Both the position numbers and the translations under genes were made by a program. Positions 33,129-41,951 of a stretch of 64,000 nucleotides of DNA are shown piece after piece. The stretch is from Bacillota bacterium (lineage in GTDB: Bacteria; Bacillota; Clostridia; Acetivibrionales; JAEXSP01). The stretch lies in the NCBI GenBank assembly GCA_023453795.1, contig JAEXSP010000034.1, positions 1-64,000 of the forward strand, in the 5' to 3' direction. The notes beneath the pieces are model-generated. The model saw only the letters and a program-made list of their open reading frames with translations. It was not told the origin of the DNA and made no database searches. Position 1 is the stretch's first letter, and each line of letters begins with the position of its first letter.

Positions 33129-33255
33129 GATTCAGTTATAAGTTGAAGAAAGAAAATTAGATTCTGGCATAAAAATAATAACTGTGATAATATACAAAAG
33201 AATGTGGAGATATTTTTGAAAGCACCTGTATGCGGGGTGAGGGGGAGTCATAATC

Positions 33256-34965
33256 ATGGCCGGCAGGAATTATCCGTTATATGAAACAACCATCTTTGAA
33301 GACTTCAGAATAATGACAGAAAATGTTGCAAAAAAATATCCGGAAAGAATAGCTTTTTCCTATAAAAAGAACCCAAAGGATAAGGACGTAGTTAACATAA
33401 CATATATTGAAGCGAGGAATTACATCCGTAATATGGGAACGGAACTGATTTCCATGGGATGTCGGGATAAGCACGTTGCACTAATAGGCGAGAGCTCGTA
33501 TGAATGGATTTGCTCATACTTCTGCCTTATGGCTATAGGGTCGGTTGTTGTACCGATTGATATAAATTTGCCGATTGATGAAATTGCAGGCACCTTGAAT
33601 ACTGCTGAATGTGAAATCCTTTTTTACAGCGGGACTCTCGAAGCTAAACTCAAAGATCTCATGGAAAGGGTTACCTGCCTGAAGACCTTCGTTTGCATGG
33701 GGGAGACGAAAGAAGAGAATGCTTTCGCGCTTTCGGACATAGTGGCAAGGGGTGAAGAGCGTTACTCAAAAGGCGATAATTCCTACTATGATTATAAAAT
33801 AGACCCTGAACGCCTTGCTACCATTGTCTTTACATCAGGTACAACCGGAAAGGGCAAAGGCGTCATGCTGTCACAGAAAAATATTGTTTCTGATATGACA
33901 CAGGGCATGTACAATTTCTCGATTTCGCCAAGAACTATGAATGTGCTTCCGCCCCACCATACTTTTGGATCTACAGTAAATTTTGTAGGACACTTCTCAC
34001 AGGGGTCATCAATATATATTTCCAGCGGTCTGAAATACATCGGCAGCGAAATAAAGGAACAGCAGCCGATGCACTTGGTATTGGTTCCTCTTTTTGTAGA
34101 AAACCTGTACAAGAAAATCTGGGCTGCGGCTGAAAAAAGCGGAAAGACGAAAGCTTTGCAGCGTATGATGAAGCTAAGCAATGTTTTAAGAAAAGTTGGG
34201 ATTGATTTACGCCGTAAACTTTTCAAGAGTGTTCTGGATTCCTTTGGAGGCAAGCTGGAAATGATTATCTGCGGGGGGGCTAATTTGAATCAGGATATTA
34301 TTGATACCTTTGATTCAATAGGCATTACTATCCTCAACGGGTACGGAATTACAGAATGTGCTCCACTGATTTCCTGCAACCGTAACAAGTATCAGAAAAA
34401 AGGAAGCGTTGGAACACCTATAATCGGAGAACTGGTAAAAATCAAGGACCCTGATGCAAACGGCGAGGGAGAGATATGTGTCAAAGGGCCGAATGTAATG
34501 TTGGGCTACTATAAGGACCCCGAAGCTACTGCAGCAGCGTTCGACGAAGAAGGGTACTTTAAAACAGGCGACTATGGCAAGCTTGACGAAGAGGGTTGGA
34601 TTTACATAACCGGAAGAATGAAAAATCTTATTATATTAAGCAACGGGAAAAATGTTTATCCTGAAGAAATCGAAACCGAAATCTCAAGGATTTACGGTAT
34701 CTCCGAGGTTGTGGTCTATGCGGGAGAAAGCAAGGCCCAAAAAAGCAAAGAGGTTATTGTTGCTGAGATATATCCCGATTTTGATGCCTTGAAATCAAAA
34801 GGAATTGAAGACGTTGAAAATTATTTTAACAGTGAAATAAAAAAGGTCAATAGCAGAATGGTATCCTATAAAGCAGTGAAATTCGTAAAAATCCGTAATG
34901 AAGAGTTTACAAAGAATACCTCTAGAAAAATTCTTCGTTTTGTAATAGATAAGAGTATTGACTGA
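33256..34965 (+). CDS. AMP-dependent ligase, long-chain acyl-CoA synthetase type
   Basis: 569 residues of the ANL superfamily. Seen are IVFTSGTTGKGKGVMLS (about residue 193), NGYGITECAPLIS (about 360), FKTGDYG, the GRMKNLIILSNGKNVYPEEIE hinge and A8 region, and the terminal Lys in TSRKILRF. The layout fits fatty-acyl-CoA or acyl-ACP ligases. It is a single-gene unit with a terminator behind it (34989-35018). The start is ATG 33256 after GGGTGAGGGGGAG. No tie to the biosynthetic cluster is evident beyond 4 kb distance. Confidence 0.9.
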   Translation: MAGRNYPLYETTIFEDFRIMTENVAKKYPERIAFSYKKNPKDKDVVNITYIEARNYIRNMGTELISMGCRDKHVALIGESSYEWICSYFCLMAIGSVVVPIDINLPIDEIAGTLNTAECEILFYSGTLEAKLKDLMERVTCLKTFVCMGETKEENAFALSDIVARGEERYSKGDNSYYDYKIDPERLATIVFTSGTTGKGKGVMLSQKNIVSDMTQGMYNFSISPRTMNVLPPHHTFGSTVNFVGHFSQGSSIYISSGLKYIGSEIKEQQPMHLVLVPLFVENLYKKIWAAAEKSGKTKALQRMMKLSNVLRKVGIDLRRKLFKSVLDSFGGKLEMIICGGANLNQDIIDTFDSIGITILNGYGITECAPLISCNRNKYQKKGSVGTPIIGELVKIKDPDANGEGEICVKGPNVMLGYYKDPEATAAAFDEEGYFKTGDYGKLDEEGWIYITGRMKNLIILSNGKNVYPEEIETEISRIYGISEVVVYAGESKAQKSKEVIVAEIYPDFDALKSKGIEDVENYFNSEIKKVNSRMVSYKAVKFVKIRNEEFTKNTSRKILRFVIDKSID

Positions 34966-34988
34966 TATAGGTAGGTAAGGAAACGATA

Positions 34989-35018
34989 GGGAACTTCATT
35001 AAGAGGTTCCTTTTTTTA
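34989..35018 (+). terminator. Rho-independent terminator after the acyl ligase gene
   Basis: AGGGAACTTC / GAGGTTCC stem followed by TTTTTTT. Confidence 0.85.
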
Positions 35019-35181
35019 ATTGCACAAAAGGTTATGTAAATCAATATTTAACTAAATATATACGTTGAAAGATTCTACAAAATGTGATATATATAGACGT
35101 GAATTGACAAAATATTATTATTTTCTACATACCAGCATACATAATTCAAAAACCAAAAATCCGAAAGGTGTGAGTGAACAA

Positions 35182-37128
35182 ATGCATAATAGTCGAAGAG
35201 GACTTATTTTCACTAGACCGGAAAACTGTATTGGGTGCAACAAATGTATTGCAGGATGTCCCTGTCCCGAAGCCAATATTGCATACTTGGATGAGAGCGG
35301 AAACAATAGGGTTTCGGTTAGCCATGAGAAATGCATACGATGTGGTAAATGTATTGAGAACTGTGAACATGGCGGAAGAGACTTTGAGGACGATACAGAA
35401 AGCTTTCTTGAAGATATCAAGAGGCAAAACATTTCTTTAGTAGCGGCTCCCGCTTTTATTACCAACTTTCCAAAAGAATACAAAAGAATATTAGGCTGGC
35501 TTAAAAAGGAAGGTGTCAAGGCAGTATATGAGGTAGGCTTCGGAGCTGATATCACTACTTGGGCATATCTGAGATGGATAACCCAAAATAAGGCGGAGGG
35601 CACTATTGCGCAGCCATGTCCTGCAATAGTTAATTTTATAGAGATGTACCATCCTGAGCTTTTAAGCAAGCTGTGTCCCGTACAATCACCGATGGAGTGC
35701 ACTGCGGTATATATGAAAAAATATGCAGGCATCAACGATAAAATTGCTGCTTTAAGCCCATGTATTGCTAAAGCGGATGAATTTTCCGACCCCAATACAG
35801 GCGGATTTATTTCATATAATGTAACCTTCAAAAAGTTGAAGGATTATATAAAAAGCAGGAAAATAAACCTGCTTGAATACCCGGAAAAAGACTTCGACGG
35901 GTCTGTTTCAAAGCTTGGTTTTATATACTCCAGCCCTGGGGGCTTGAGGAGAAATGTGGAGGCAGTATTAGGCGGAGATCTATGGATTAAGCAAATAGAA
36001 GGGCAAACTGAGGTTTACGACTATCTTCCCAAATACGCGCATCGAGTTGAAAACGGAAGTAATAAAGAACTGCCTGTGCTGGTCGATTGTCTTAACTGCC
36101 AAAAGGGCTGTAATAAAGGAACTGCAACTGAGAATCTGCTCAGCACCGATGATGTTGAGGAACTGCTCCTGTATAGAAGAAGGCAAAACAGAGCAGGAAA
36201 AGGACTTTTAAAAAAAGGCGGCGAGAAGCAGCTGCTTGAAAAAATGTATAAAACGTTTGATAATACTTTGAAGCTTAAAGATTTTCTAAGAAGCTATGAG
36301 GACAAAAGAACAGAGAACGAGCTTCCGTCTGAAGAGGTATTGTCGCAAGTGTTCGCCAGCATGTATAAGAATACGGAGTTGGATAGAAATATTAACTGTG
36401 GGGCATGCGGCTTCGGAAAATGCCGTAACATGGCTGTAGCTATAGCTAAAGGATTGAACCACAAAGATAATTGTGTTTTCTATAAAAATGAAGAAATTAG
36501 AATTCAGCATTCGGAGGTTAAAGAGAACGAGAATAGCATAAAAGTGCTATTGTCTAAGGAAAAAGAGACCTCTGATCTTCAGGAACAATTCATACTTAAA
36601 TTAAAAAGGGATGCGGGTATAATATCGGAATCCATCAGTGAAATCGCACAAGGGAATACGACTAACGCATCGGAAGTTTCCGAACTCTCCCAGATGGCTC
36701 AAAAAATAGCCAGAGAGACAATGGAAGTCAGTAATGCCATATTTGATATAGAAAATAATATTAACATGTATGAAAAAATGAGCGAGAATGTAATCGCTAT
36801 AGCCTCCCAGACCAATCTTTTAGCTCTGAACGCAAATATCGAGGCTGCAAGAGCAGGTGAAGCCGGAAAAGGGTTTTCCGTTGTCGCTGAAGAAATCAGA
36901 AATCTGGCGGCAACGAGCAAGGAATCCGCTCAGAGCGCTGCAGGAACAAAAATCAAAGCAATGGAATCACTTGAGAAGATTAAGGGAATTGCCGATTCAT
37001 TGAATGGATTTGTAGGCAGAATGGTCAAAAGTACACAGGACATACTGCATTCCGTTGAGGAAATAACAGCGAAAACTGAGGAAATATCCGCAACTGCCCA
37101 GGACCTGGTAAGCAAATCGGATGGATAA
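35182..37128 (+). CDS. Sensory [FeFe]-hydrogenase-like protein fused to a chemoreceptor signalling domain
   Basis: About 648 residues. Two ferredoxin motifs (CIGCNKCIAGCPCP, CIRCGKCIENCEHG) lead into a hydrogenase large-subunit domain with H-cluster-like motifs: AQPCP (TSCCP in catalytic enzymes), LSPCIAKADEF, and VDCLNCQKGC. A further Cys cluster (NCGACGFGKCRN) precedes a methyl-accepting signalling domain with ASQTNLLALNANIEAARAGE. There is no membrane segment, so it is a soluble receptor. The frame is open from TTG 35065, but the first 39 codons look non-coding and ATG 35182 follows AAAGGTG. Loss of the proton-relay Cys in motif 1 fits a sensory rather than catalytic role. Confidence 0.9.
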   Translation: MHNSRRGLIFTRPENCIGCNKCIAGCPCPEANIAYLDESGNNRVSVSHEKCIRCGKCIENCEHGGRDFEDDTESFLEDIKRQNISLVAAPAFITNFPKEYKRILGWLKKEGVKAVYEVGFGADITTWAYLRWITQNKAEGTIAQPCPAIVNFIEMYHPELLSKLCPVQSPMECTAVYMKKYAGINDKIAALSPCIAKADEFSDPNTGGFISYNVTFKKLKDYIKSRKINLLEYPEKDFDGSVSKLGFIYSSPGGLRRNVEAVLGGDLWIKQIEGQTEVYDYLPKYAHRVENGSNKELPVLVDCLNCQKGCNKGTATENLLSTDDVEELLLYRRRQNRAGKGLLKKGGEKQLLEKMYKTFDNTLKLKDFLRSYEDKRTENELPSEEVLSQVFASMYKNTELDRNINCGACGFGKCRNMAVAIAKGLNHKDNCVFYKNEEIRIQHSEVKENENSIKVLLSKEKETSDLQEQFILKLKRDAGIISESISEIAQGNTTNASEVSELSQMAQKIARETMEVSNAIFDIENNINMYEKMSENVIAIASQTNLLALNANIEAARAGEAGKGFSVVAEEIRNLAATSKESAQSAAGTKIKAMESLEKIKGIADSLNGFVGRMVKSTQDILHSVEEITAKTEEISATAQDLVSKSDG

Positions 37129-37307
37129 GCTCAGTCGGCAAATTTATTGTTTATTATTTACCCAATTGGTGGTATCATTAAAGCAGGTTAAAAAATAATA
37201 TAATAAATTCTGACCAGTAGGGTTCGCCTGACTGGGAGGAGGGTTTTAAGCATCCTTGGGAAAGGAGTTTTTTTCTGATCTCAGGGGAAAGTTTAATTTT
37301 GCGGATA

Positions 37308-37343
37308 ATAAAAAGCCTTCCAAACGGAAGGTTTTTCTTTTTG
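37308..37343 (+). terminator. Rho-independent terminator or attenuator before hydG
   Basis: AAAAGCCTTCC / GGAAGGTTTTT with a 4-nt loop, 92 bp before the hydG start. It either ends the receptor transcript or attenuates hydG. A separate hairpin CCAGT...ACTGG at about 37213-37234 precedes it. Confidence 0.75.
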
Positions 37344-37434
37344 TGAAACATGTCGGAGCATGTACTATCAAAATAGAAAGGTCTTAATGTCCTCAAGATT
37401 TATTAGTAAGCTTTAAAACCGGAAAGGGGATCAC

Positions 37435-38862
37435 ATGAATAAAAATTATGTTGCAGACTTTATCGATGAGTCAAACATTCAGCAGCTTCTAAATGATACT
37501 TCAAACGTCTCAATAAGCGAGATTCGGGGGATTATTTCTAAAGCAAGGCTTGCAAAAGGACTGACAGCAAGAGAAGTAGCTGCATTAATACAGCTGGAAG
37601 ATGAAAAGCTGCTGGAGGAAATGTTTAATGCTGCCCTTGAAATTAAGCAGAAAATTTACGGAAAAAGAATCGTTCTGTTCGCTCCGCTTTATCTCAGTAA
37701 TTACTGTGTAAATAACTGTGTTTATTGCGGCTACCGCTGTGCAAATAAAACAGAACGGAAAAAGCTGACTATGGATGAGATTCGGGAGGAAGTAGAGGCT
37801 TTAGAGCAATTAGGGCATAAGCGCTTAATGCTGGATGCCGGTGAAGACCCCAAAAATATGCCCATTGAGTATGTTGTGGCTGCGATGAAAACCATTTATG
37901 ATACAATGAAGGACAATGGGGCAATCCGAAGAATTAATGTTCAGATTGCGGCTACTACAGTAGAAGATTATATGAAATTGAAACAAGCAGGCATCGGTAC
38001 ATACATTCTTTTTCAAGAGACATTCCATCGTGAAACCTATGCCAAAATGCACCCATCCGGACCCAAAAGGGATTATGACTGGCATACGACTGCAATGGAC
38101 AGGGCAATGGAGGGCGGCATTGACGATGTAGGCATGGGTGTGCTTTTCGGACTCTATGACTACCGATTTGAAGTGGTAGCACTCATGCTTGGGATTAATC
38201 ATCTTGAAGAAAAGTTCGGAGTAGGCCCGCATACTATTTCGTTCCCGCGTATGAGGGAAGCAGAAGGAGTAAATCTGCAAACATTCCCCTACCTCGTAAA
38301 CGATAATCAATTCAAGAAAATCGTTGCAGTGTTGAGGCTGGCGGTTCCATATACAGGAATGATTTTATCCACCCGTGAAAAGCCGGACTACAGGGATGAG
38401 GTTATTGACCTTGGAATTTCTCAAATGAGCGCCGGGTCTTGCGTTGGGATAGGGGGATATAAAGCGCAGCTGGAAAATTTAAAAAAAGGTGTAGAAGAGC
38501 ATGAAGATCTAAGCACTGCTCAATTTGAAGTGGCTGACCATCGATCTCCGGATCAAATCCTTCGCCATATTTGCGAAGCCGGGTATATTCCTAGCTACTG
38601 CACCGCTTGCTACCGTAAAGGCAGAACCGGAGACAGGTTTATGGCCCTGGCTAAAACAGGAGAAATCCAGAATGTCTGCCAGCCTAATGCGATTTTAACC
38701 TTTAAAGAATATTTGATGGACTATGCAAGCCCGGAAACAAGAGCAATCGGAGAAAAGGCTATCGAAAAGCAGCTTGAAAAGATTACCGACCCTAAGGTTA
38801 AACAATTGACGATCAATGAGTTGAAGAAAATTGAGCTGGGAACAAGAGATTTGTATTTATAA
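37435..38862 (+). CDS. hydG: [FeFe]-hydrogenase maturation radical SAM enzyme HydG
   Basis: 475 residues. The radical SAM motif is CVNNCVYCGYRC (Cys at about 90, 94 and 97). The C-terminal CTACYRKGRTGDRFM...QNVCQPNA carries the extra cluster-binding cysteines that set HydG apart from ThiH. It cleaves tyrosine to give the CO and CN ligands of the H-cluster and releases p-cresol. HydE and HydF are not in the window. It lies 300 bp after the sensory hydrogenase-like receptor, which would need an H-cluster if it binds one. The start is ATG after AAAGGGGATC. Confidence 0.95.
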   Translation: MNKNYVADFIDESNIQQLLNDTSNVSISEIRGIISKARLAKGLTAREVAALIQLEDEKLLEEMFNAALEIKQKIYGKRIVLFAPLYLSNYCVNNCVYCGYRCANKTERKKLTMDEIREEVEALEQLGHKRLMLDAGEDPKNMPIEYVVAAMKTIYDTMKDNGAIRRINVQIAATTVEDYMKLKQAGIGTYILFQETFHRETYAKMHPSGPKRDYDWHTTAMDRAMEGGIDDVGMGVLFGLYDYRFEVVALMLGINHLEEKFGVGPHTISFPRMREAEGVNLQTFPYLVNDNQFKKIVAVLRLAVPYTGMILSTREKPDYRDEVIDLGISQMSAGSCVGIGGYKAQLENLKKGVEEHEDLSTAQFEVADHRSPDQILRHICEAGYIPSYCTACYRKGRTGDRFMALAKTGEIQNVCQPNAILTFKEYLMDYASPETRAIGEKAIEKQLEKITDPKVKQLTINELKKIELGTRDLYL

Positions 38863-38886
38863 ACAATTTGGCGGAACAGCCATGAC

Positions 38887-38935
38887 CTTCCTGTGCAACA
38901 GAGAAAATGAAGGCTTGCACAGGAAGACCGTTTTT
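38887..38935 (+). terminator. Rho-independent terminator after hydG
   Basis: CTTCCTGTGCAA (38887-38898) pairs with TTGCACAGGAAG (38915-38926), followed by ACCGTTTTT. Confidence 0.9.
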
Positions 38936-39008
38936 ATAGCTGGTACAGTTGTTTCTCAGATAAAAATTCTGTTTCATACATAGATGATTTTAGAACACCT
39001 ACTGGCTG

Positions 39009-39395
39009 CTAATATCCTTGCGATTTGAGCCACTGATCCGCTTCGTTTTCTTCTGTGAATGCCTTTTGTTTGAATAAGCCGCCGCTGGCAGTATTCATTT
39101 GCAGCTTTACTATAGCACTGTCAACTAAAACTGCTACACAATCCGCTTTGGTTTCCTGCATCCATTTTACATGTACAGCGACCTGATCGTTGATGCTTGA
39201 AGTCTTGTATTCCCTGAGATCGCTTACTTTTGACCAAGGTTTATTTGCCAGCAGCGGACCGACTTTTGTTGTATAATCGTTATGAAACCTTTTAACATCA
39301 TCATTGTTCCAAAATCCAATTTGTTTTTCGTAGCAAATCCTCCTTGACGTGTCAAACTTGATTGTGTACTTTCCTTGAGAATCATTAATTTCCAT
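39009..39395 (-). CDS. Small cytosolic protein, STAS/SpoIIAA-like fold suspected
   Basis: 128 residues, no signal peptide. The pattern (YTIKFDTSRRICYEKQIGFWNNDDVKRFHNDY..., WSKVSDLREYK) resembles the SpoIIAA-like/STAS proteins that often begin with a beta strand and carry a conserved D/R turn, but the match is by eye and weak. It lies on the minus strand directly after the membrane chemoreceptor gene (84 bp apart) and may be transcribed with it. Its start, ATG 39395, follows AAAGGGGTATAAC. Confidence 0.5.
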   Translation of the reverse strand: MEINDSQGKYTIKFDTSRRICYEKQIGFWNNDDVKRFHNDYTTKVGPLLANKPWSKVSDLREYKTSSINDQVAVHVKWMQETKADCVAVLVDSAIVKLQMNTASGGLFKQKAFTEENEADQWLKSQGY

Positions 39396-39478
39396 TTGTT
39401 ATACCCCTTTCTATCTCTTATAGTGTACTTTATTTGAAATTGGGTAAAACAGCCCCAATTGTAGTACCTTTAGCCATT

Positions 39479-41461
39479 TTACAAAGTGAACTTGTCTATG
39501 CATTTTCCCAGTTTTGAAGAAAGCTTTTGCATTTCACTTGAACACTCAGTAATCGCTTGCATGGACGAATGCTGCTCCTCTATAGAAGCATTAACTTCCT
39601 GAGTGCTTGCTGCTGTTTGCTGTGCAGCAGCGGCAAGATCCGTTATAAGGTCACCGGCTAACTTGGCGTCTTTATTCAATGCATTCGCGGCATCTGAAAC
39701 AGCGTCAACCTTATTTGCTATGGAATCAATTTTTTTACAGATATCATTGAATGCGTCAACAGTGTCGTATAATGCTTTTTCCTGCATCATCATGGAGTTT
39801 TCGGATTTTTGTATTTCAGATACAGTGAGTTGTATACTGTTCTGTACATCCATAACTATTCCGTTGATTTTTTTACTCTGTATACTGGACTGTTCTGCAA
39901 GCTTTCTTATTTCTTCCGATACAACTCCAAAACCTCTTCCGTGTTCACCAGCTCTTGCAGATTCTATTGCTGCATTCAATGAAAGCAAATTTGTCTGCTC
40001 TGAAACTGAATTAATAACCTTGAGTATTTGCCCGATTTCCTTTGATTGTTCCATTAACTGGTTAACAGCAGAACTAACTTCGTTGGAAATGCGCTTGTTT
40101 TCTGACATCTGGGTTTGCTGATGTTCAATAGAATGTTCAACCTTTTCCTGTGATTCCCTGATCAGATCCCCAAGCTCCTTAGCTTTTTCCATGTCTTCCG
40201 ATATGCATTCTAAAAAATCAATAATACTTTTAATTTTTACACTGCCGTTGTCTGTTGAAGCAGCTTGTTCAGTAGCGCAATTTGCCAGATCATCTACAGT
40301 TGAAGAGATTTGCTCAGAAATTTTACTTACTTCCTGTGATGAATCCATTATTATATTTGATGATGCATGAACCACACCACCGATTTCTTTGACCTCACTA
40401 ATCATATTTCCTATATTCTTCAGCATGAAGTTGAAATTATTGATCAAGCTGCCGATTTCATCATTGCTTTTTATATCTATCTGCTTTGATAGGTCGCCTT
40501 GAGCAATGCTACTGGTTGCATTTGTCAGAAATAGAATGGGTTTGATGGCTTTTTTCAATATGAATAATAATGCAATAATCATTACTGCAACAACGATAAC
40601 TCCTAATATTGATACTAAAAATACCAGCTCATTAATTTCACTTTTATAATCGGAATAGGTAATGGTATATCCTACAGACCAGTTCATTGATTTAATGCTT
40701 GTGAAGCCGACAAGCTTTTTTATACCCTCATAGCTATAAATTCCTGTACCGCTTTCACCCCTGGACATTTTTTTAATAATGCTTACCAGATTTTGCTCTT
40801 TGCTTTGTAAAACATTTTCTTTTAATATTTTAGCTTTATCAGGGTGTGAAACAATAAGCCCGTTTTTATCGATGATATAGGCATAGTCTCCTTTATTTAA
40901 ATATGTTTTGTTAATAATATCAGTAATCGAAGCTAACTTAACCGTACCTGCAATCAAACCCGTAACATTATTATTTTCAGTAGTAACAGGTACTGCTAAT
41001 ACGATAACCGTATTACCTGACAGCTTGGATATTAACGGCTTGGAAATAGCTGACTGCCCGCTCATTACTGTTTTAAAATAATCTGTATCTGAAATGTTAT
41101 CCTTTTGATCTGTTGAAGAAGTGATATTCCCCGATTTATCGGATACAAAGAGCATTTCAAAGTCTTTAGCTATACCTTTCTTGGCAGCTATGTATCTTTT
41201 AACCCCATTAATGTCCAAAGCTTTGGCTTCTGTGGAGCGGCTTAATTCTTCCATGATCATGATCCGGCTGCTTAGAAGGCCATCTACTCTGGCAGATATT
41301 TCTTCTGCTTTTGTTGTGGCCATTTTTTTTAAATTGTTGTCAAGCAAGGAATTGGATTTGAAACATGAGATGAAGGAAACAGATGATATACCTAAGATAA
41401 AAATGATAGCAAGCGGTAATAGAATTTTTAGTTTAATACTTTTAATTTTTAGAAATTTCAT
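39479..41461 (-). CDS. Membrane methyl-accepting chemotaxis protein with Cache sensor
   Basis: About 660 residues. A first membrane helix (about 8-30) is followed by an extracellular dCache-like sensor (about 35-275) with YAYIIDKNGLIVSHPD and VGYTITYSDY. A second membrane helix (about 280-305), a HAMP domain and a long signalling helix with TNLLSLNAAIESARAGEHGRGF (about 515) complete the protein. It should sense a small ligand and signal to CheA. The frame is open from 41479, but TTAGGAG points to ATG 41461 (or 41467). A c-di-GMP-I riboswitch lies in the leader, so expression depends on the second messenger. Confidence 0.92.
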   Translation of the reverse strand: MKFLKIKSIKLKILLPLAIIFILGISSVSFISCFKSNSLLDNNLKKMATTKAEEISARVDGLLSSRIMIMEELSRSTEAKALDINGVKRYIAAKKGIAKDFEMLFVSDKSGNITSSTDQKDNISDTDYFKTVMSGQSAISKPLISKLSGNTVIVLAVPVTTENNNVTGLIAGTVKLASITDIINKTYLNKGDYAYIIDKNGLIVSHPDKAKILKENVLQSKEQNLVSIIKKMSRGESGTGIYSYEGIKKLVGFTSIKSMNWSVGYTITYSDYKSEINELVFLVSILGVIVVAVMIIALLFILKKAIKPILFLTNATSSIAQGDLSKQIDIKSNDEIGSLINNFNFMLKNIGNMISEVKEIGGVVHASSNIIMDSSQEVSKISEQISSTVDDLANCATEQAASTDNGSVKIKSIIDFLECISEDMEKAKELGDLIRESQEKVEHSIEHQQTQMSENKRISNEVSSAVNQLMEQSKEIGQILKVINSVSEQTNLLSLNAAIESARAGEHGRGFGVVSEEIRKLAEQSSIQSKKINGIVMDVQNSIQLTVSEIQKSENSMMMQEKALYDTVDAFNDICKKIDSIANKVDAVSDAANALNKDAKLAGDLITDLAAAAQQTAASTQEVNASIEEQHSSMQAITECSSEMQKLSSKLGKCIDKFTL

Positions 41462-41537
41462 AAGCATTTCTCCTAACAATTAAAATAGTTGATTTTAAAG
41501 CTGGAGTAATACCTATGGCTTTCTATGACATTGTAAT

Positions 41538-41625
41538 TGCACTGCAACCCGACTATCATAGTTTATCACCTTAGACTCGTAGCTTTGCGCCCTCACCTTT
41601 CAGTAAGTTTGCCCTTAAAATCATA
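41538..41625 (-). promoter_or_regulatory. Cyclic-di-GMP-I (GEMM) riboswitch
   Basis: On the minus strand the segment carries the conserved pieces in order: GGGCAAAC, a GAAA tetraloop segment, GGGCGCAAAGC, CTAAGG, and GATAG-CGGGTTGC. These are the ligand-binding hallmarks of the GEMM-I aptamer (GGCAAACC, GAAA, GACGCAAAGC, CTAAGG, tetraloop receptor). It ends about 77 nt before the chemoreceptor start. No strong terminator lies between, so control may be at translation. Chemoreceptor and motility genes are common targets of this riboswitch class. Confidence 0.88.
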
Positions 41626-41864
41626 ATGTTTCATTCCTGTAAAAATGCAATTAAGGCATTTGGAATTATTTAATATAATACAACAGTTCGACATCTTAGT
41701 AAACTATTATATATAATGGAAATTAAGTTTAATGGATGAATACAATGAGAATTCTTGGTCGTGCTCCCAATATCGCCATTATTTGTATATTTACGTAATT
41801 TTTTAAGGAATGCTGTCGATATAAGTTGGCTTGGCAATCGTTAAACTATGACTAAAAAAATAAA

Positions 41865-41911
41865 TGTATGGCCCATATTTACTAAGCTTGCAGTAAATTA
41901 AGAGCCATACA
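41865..41911 (-). terminator. Rho-independent terminator of the ThDP-enzyme gene
   Basis: TGTATGGC / GCCATACA with an inner ATTTACT / AGTAAAT stem. On the minus strand it is followed by TTTATTTTTTT. Confidence 0.85.
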
Positions 41912-41951
41912 CTTATCGATTATTATAAGTTGCTATTATTAATTATACAAA

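Larger units (their letters stand above)
41480..41951 (-). other. Intergenic region with riboswitch, promoter-like DNA and terminator
   Basis: 472 bp without a gene. The right part (41865-41911) is the terminator of the ThDP-enzyme gene, 41538-41625 is the c-di-GMP-I riboswitch of the chemoreceptor gene, and the middle (about 41630-41860) is AT-rich with nothing recognised beyond probable promoter sequence for the riboswitch transcript. Confidence 0.6.

Noticed and set aside
33256..34965. Membership of the second AMP ligase in the biosynthetic cluster
   Set aside because: It lies beyond a strong bidirectional terminator and the cooS locus, lacks the ECF-type promoter and looks like a fatty-acyl ligase.
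35065..35181. 39-residue extension of the hydrogenase-like receptor
   Set aside because: The encoded residues look like non-coding translation, there is no ribosome binding site for TTG 35065, and ATG 35182 is well placed.
37178..37434. A riboswitch in the leader of hydG
   Set aside because: Hairpins and a terminator are present, but no aptamer consensus was recognised. It is left as a terminator or attenuator.
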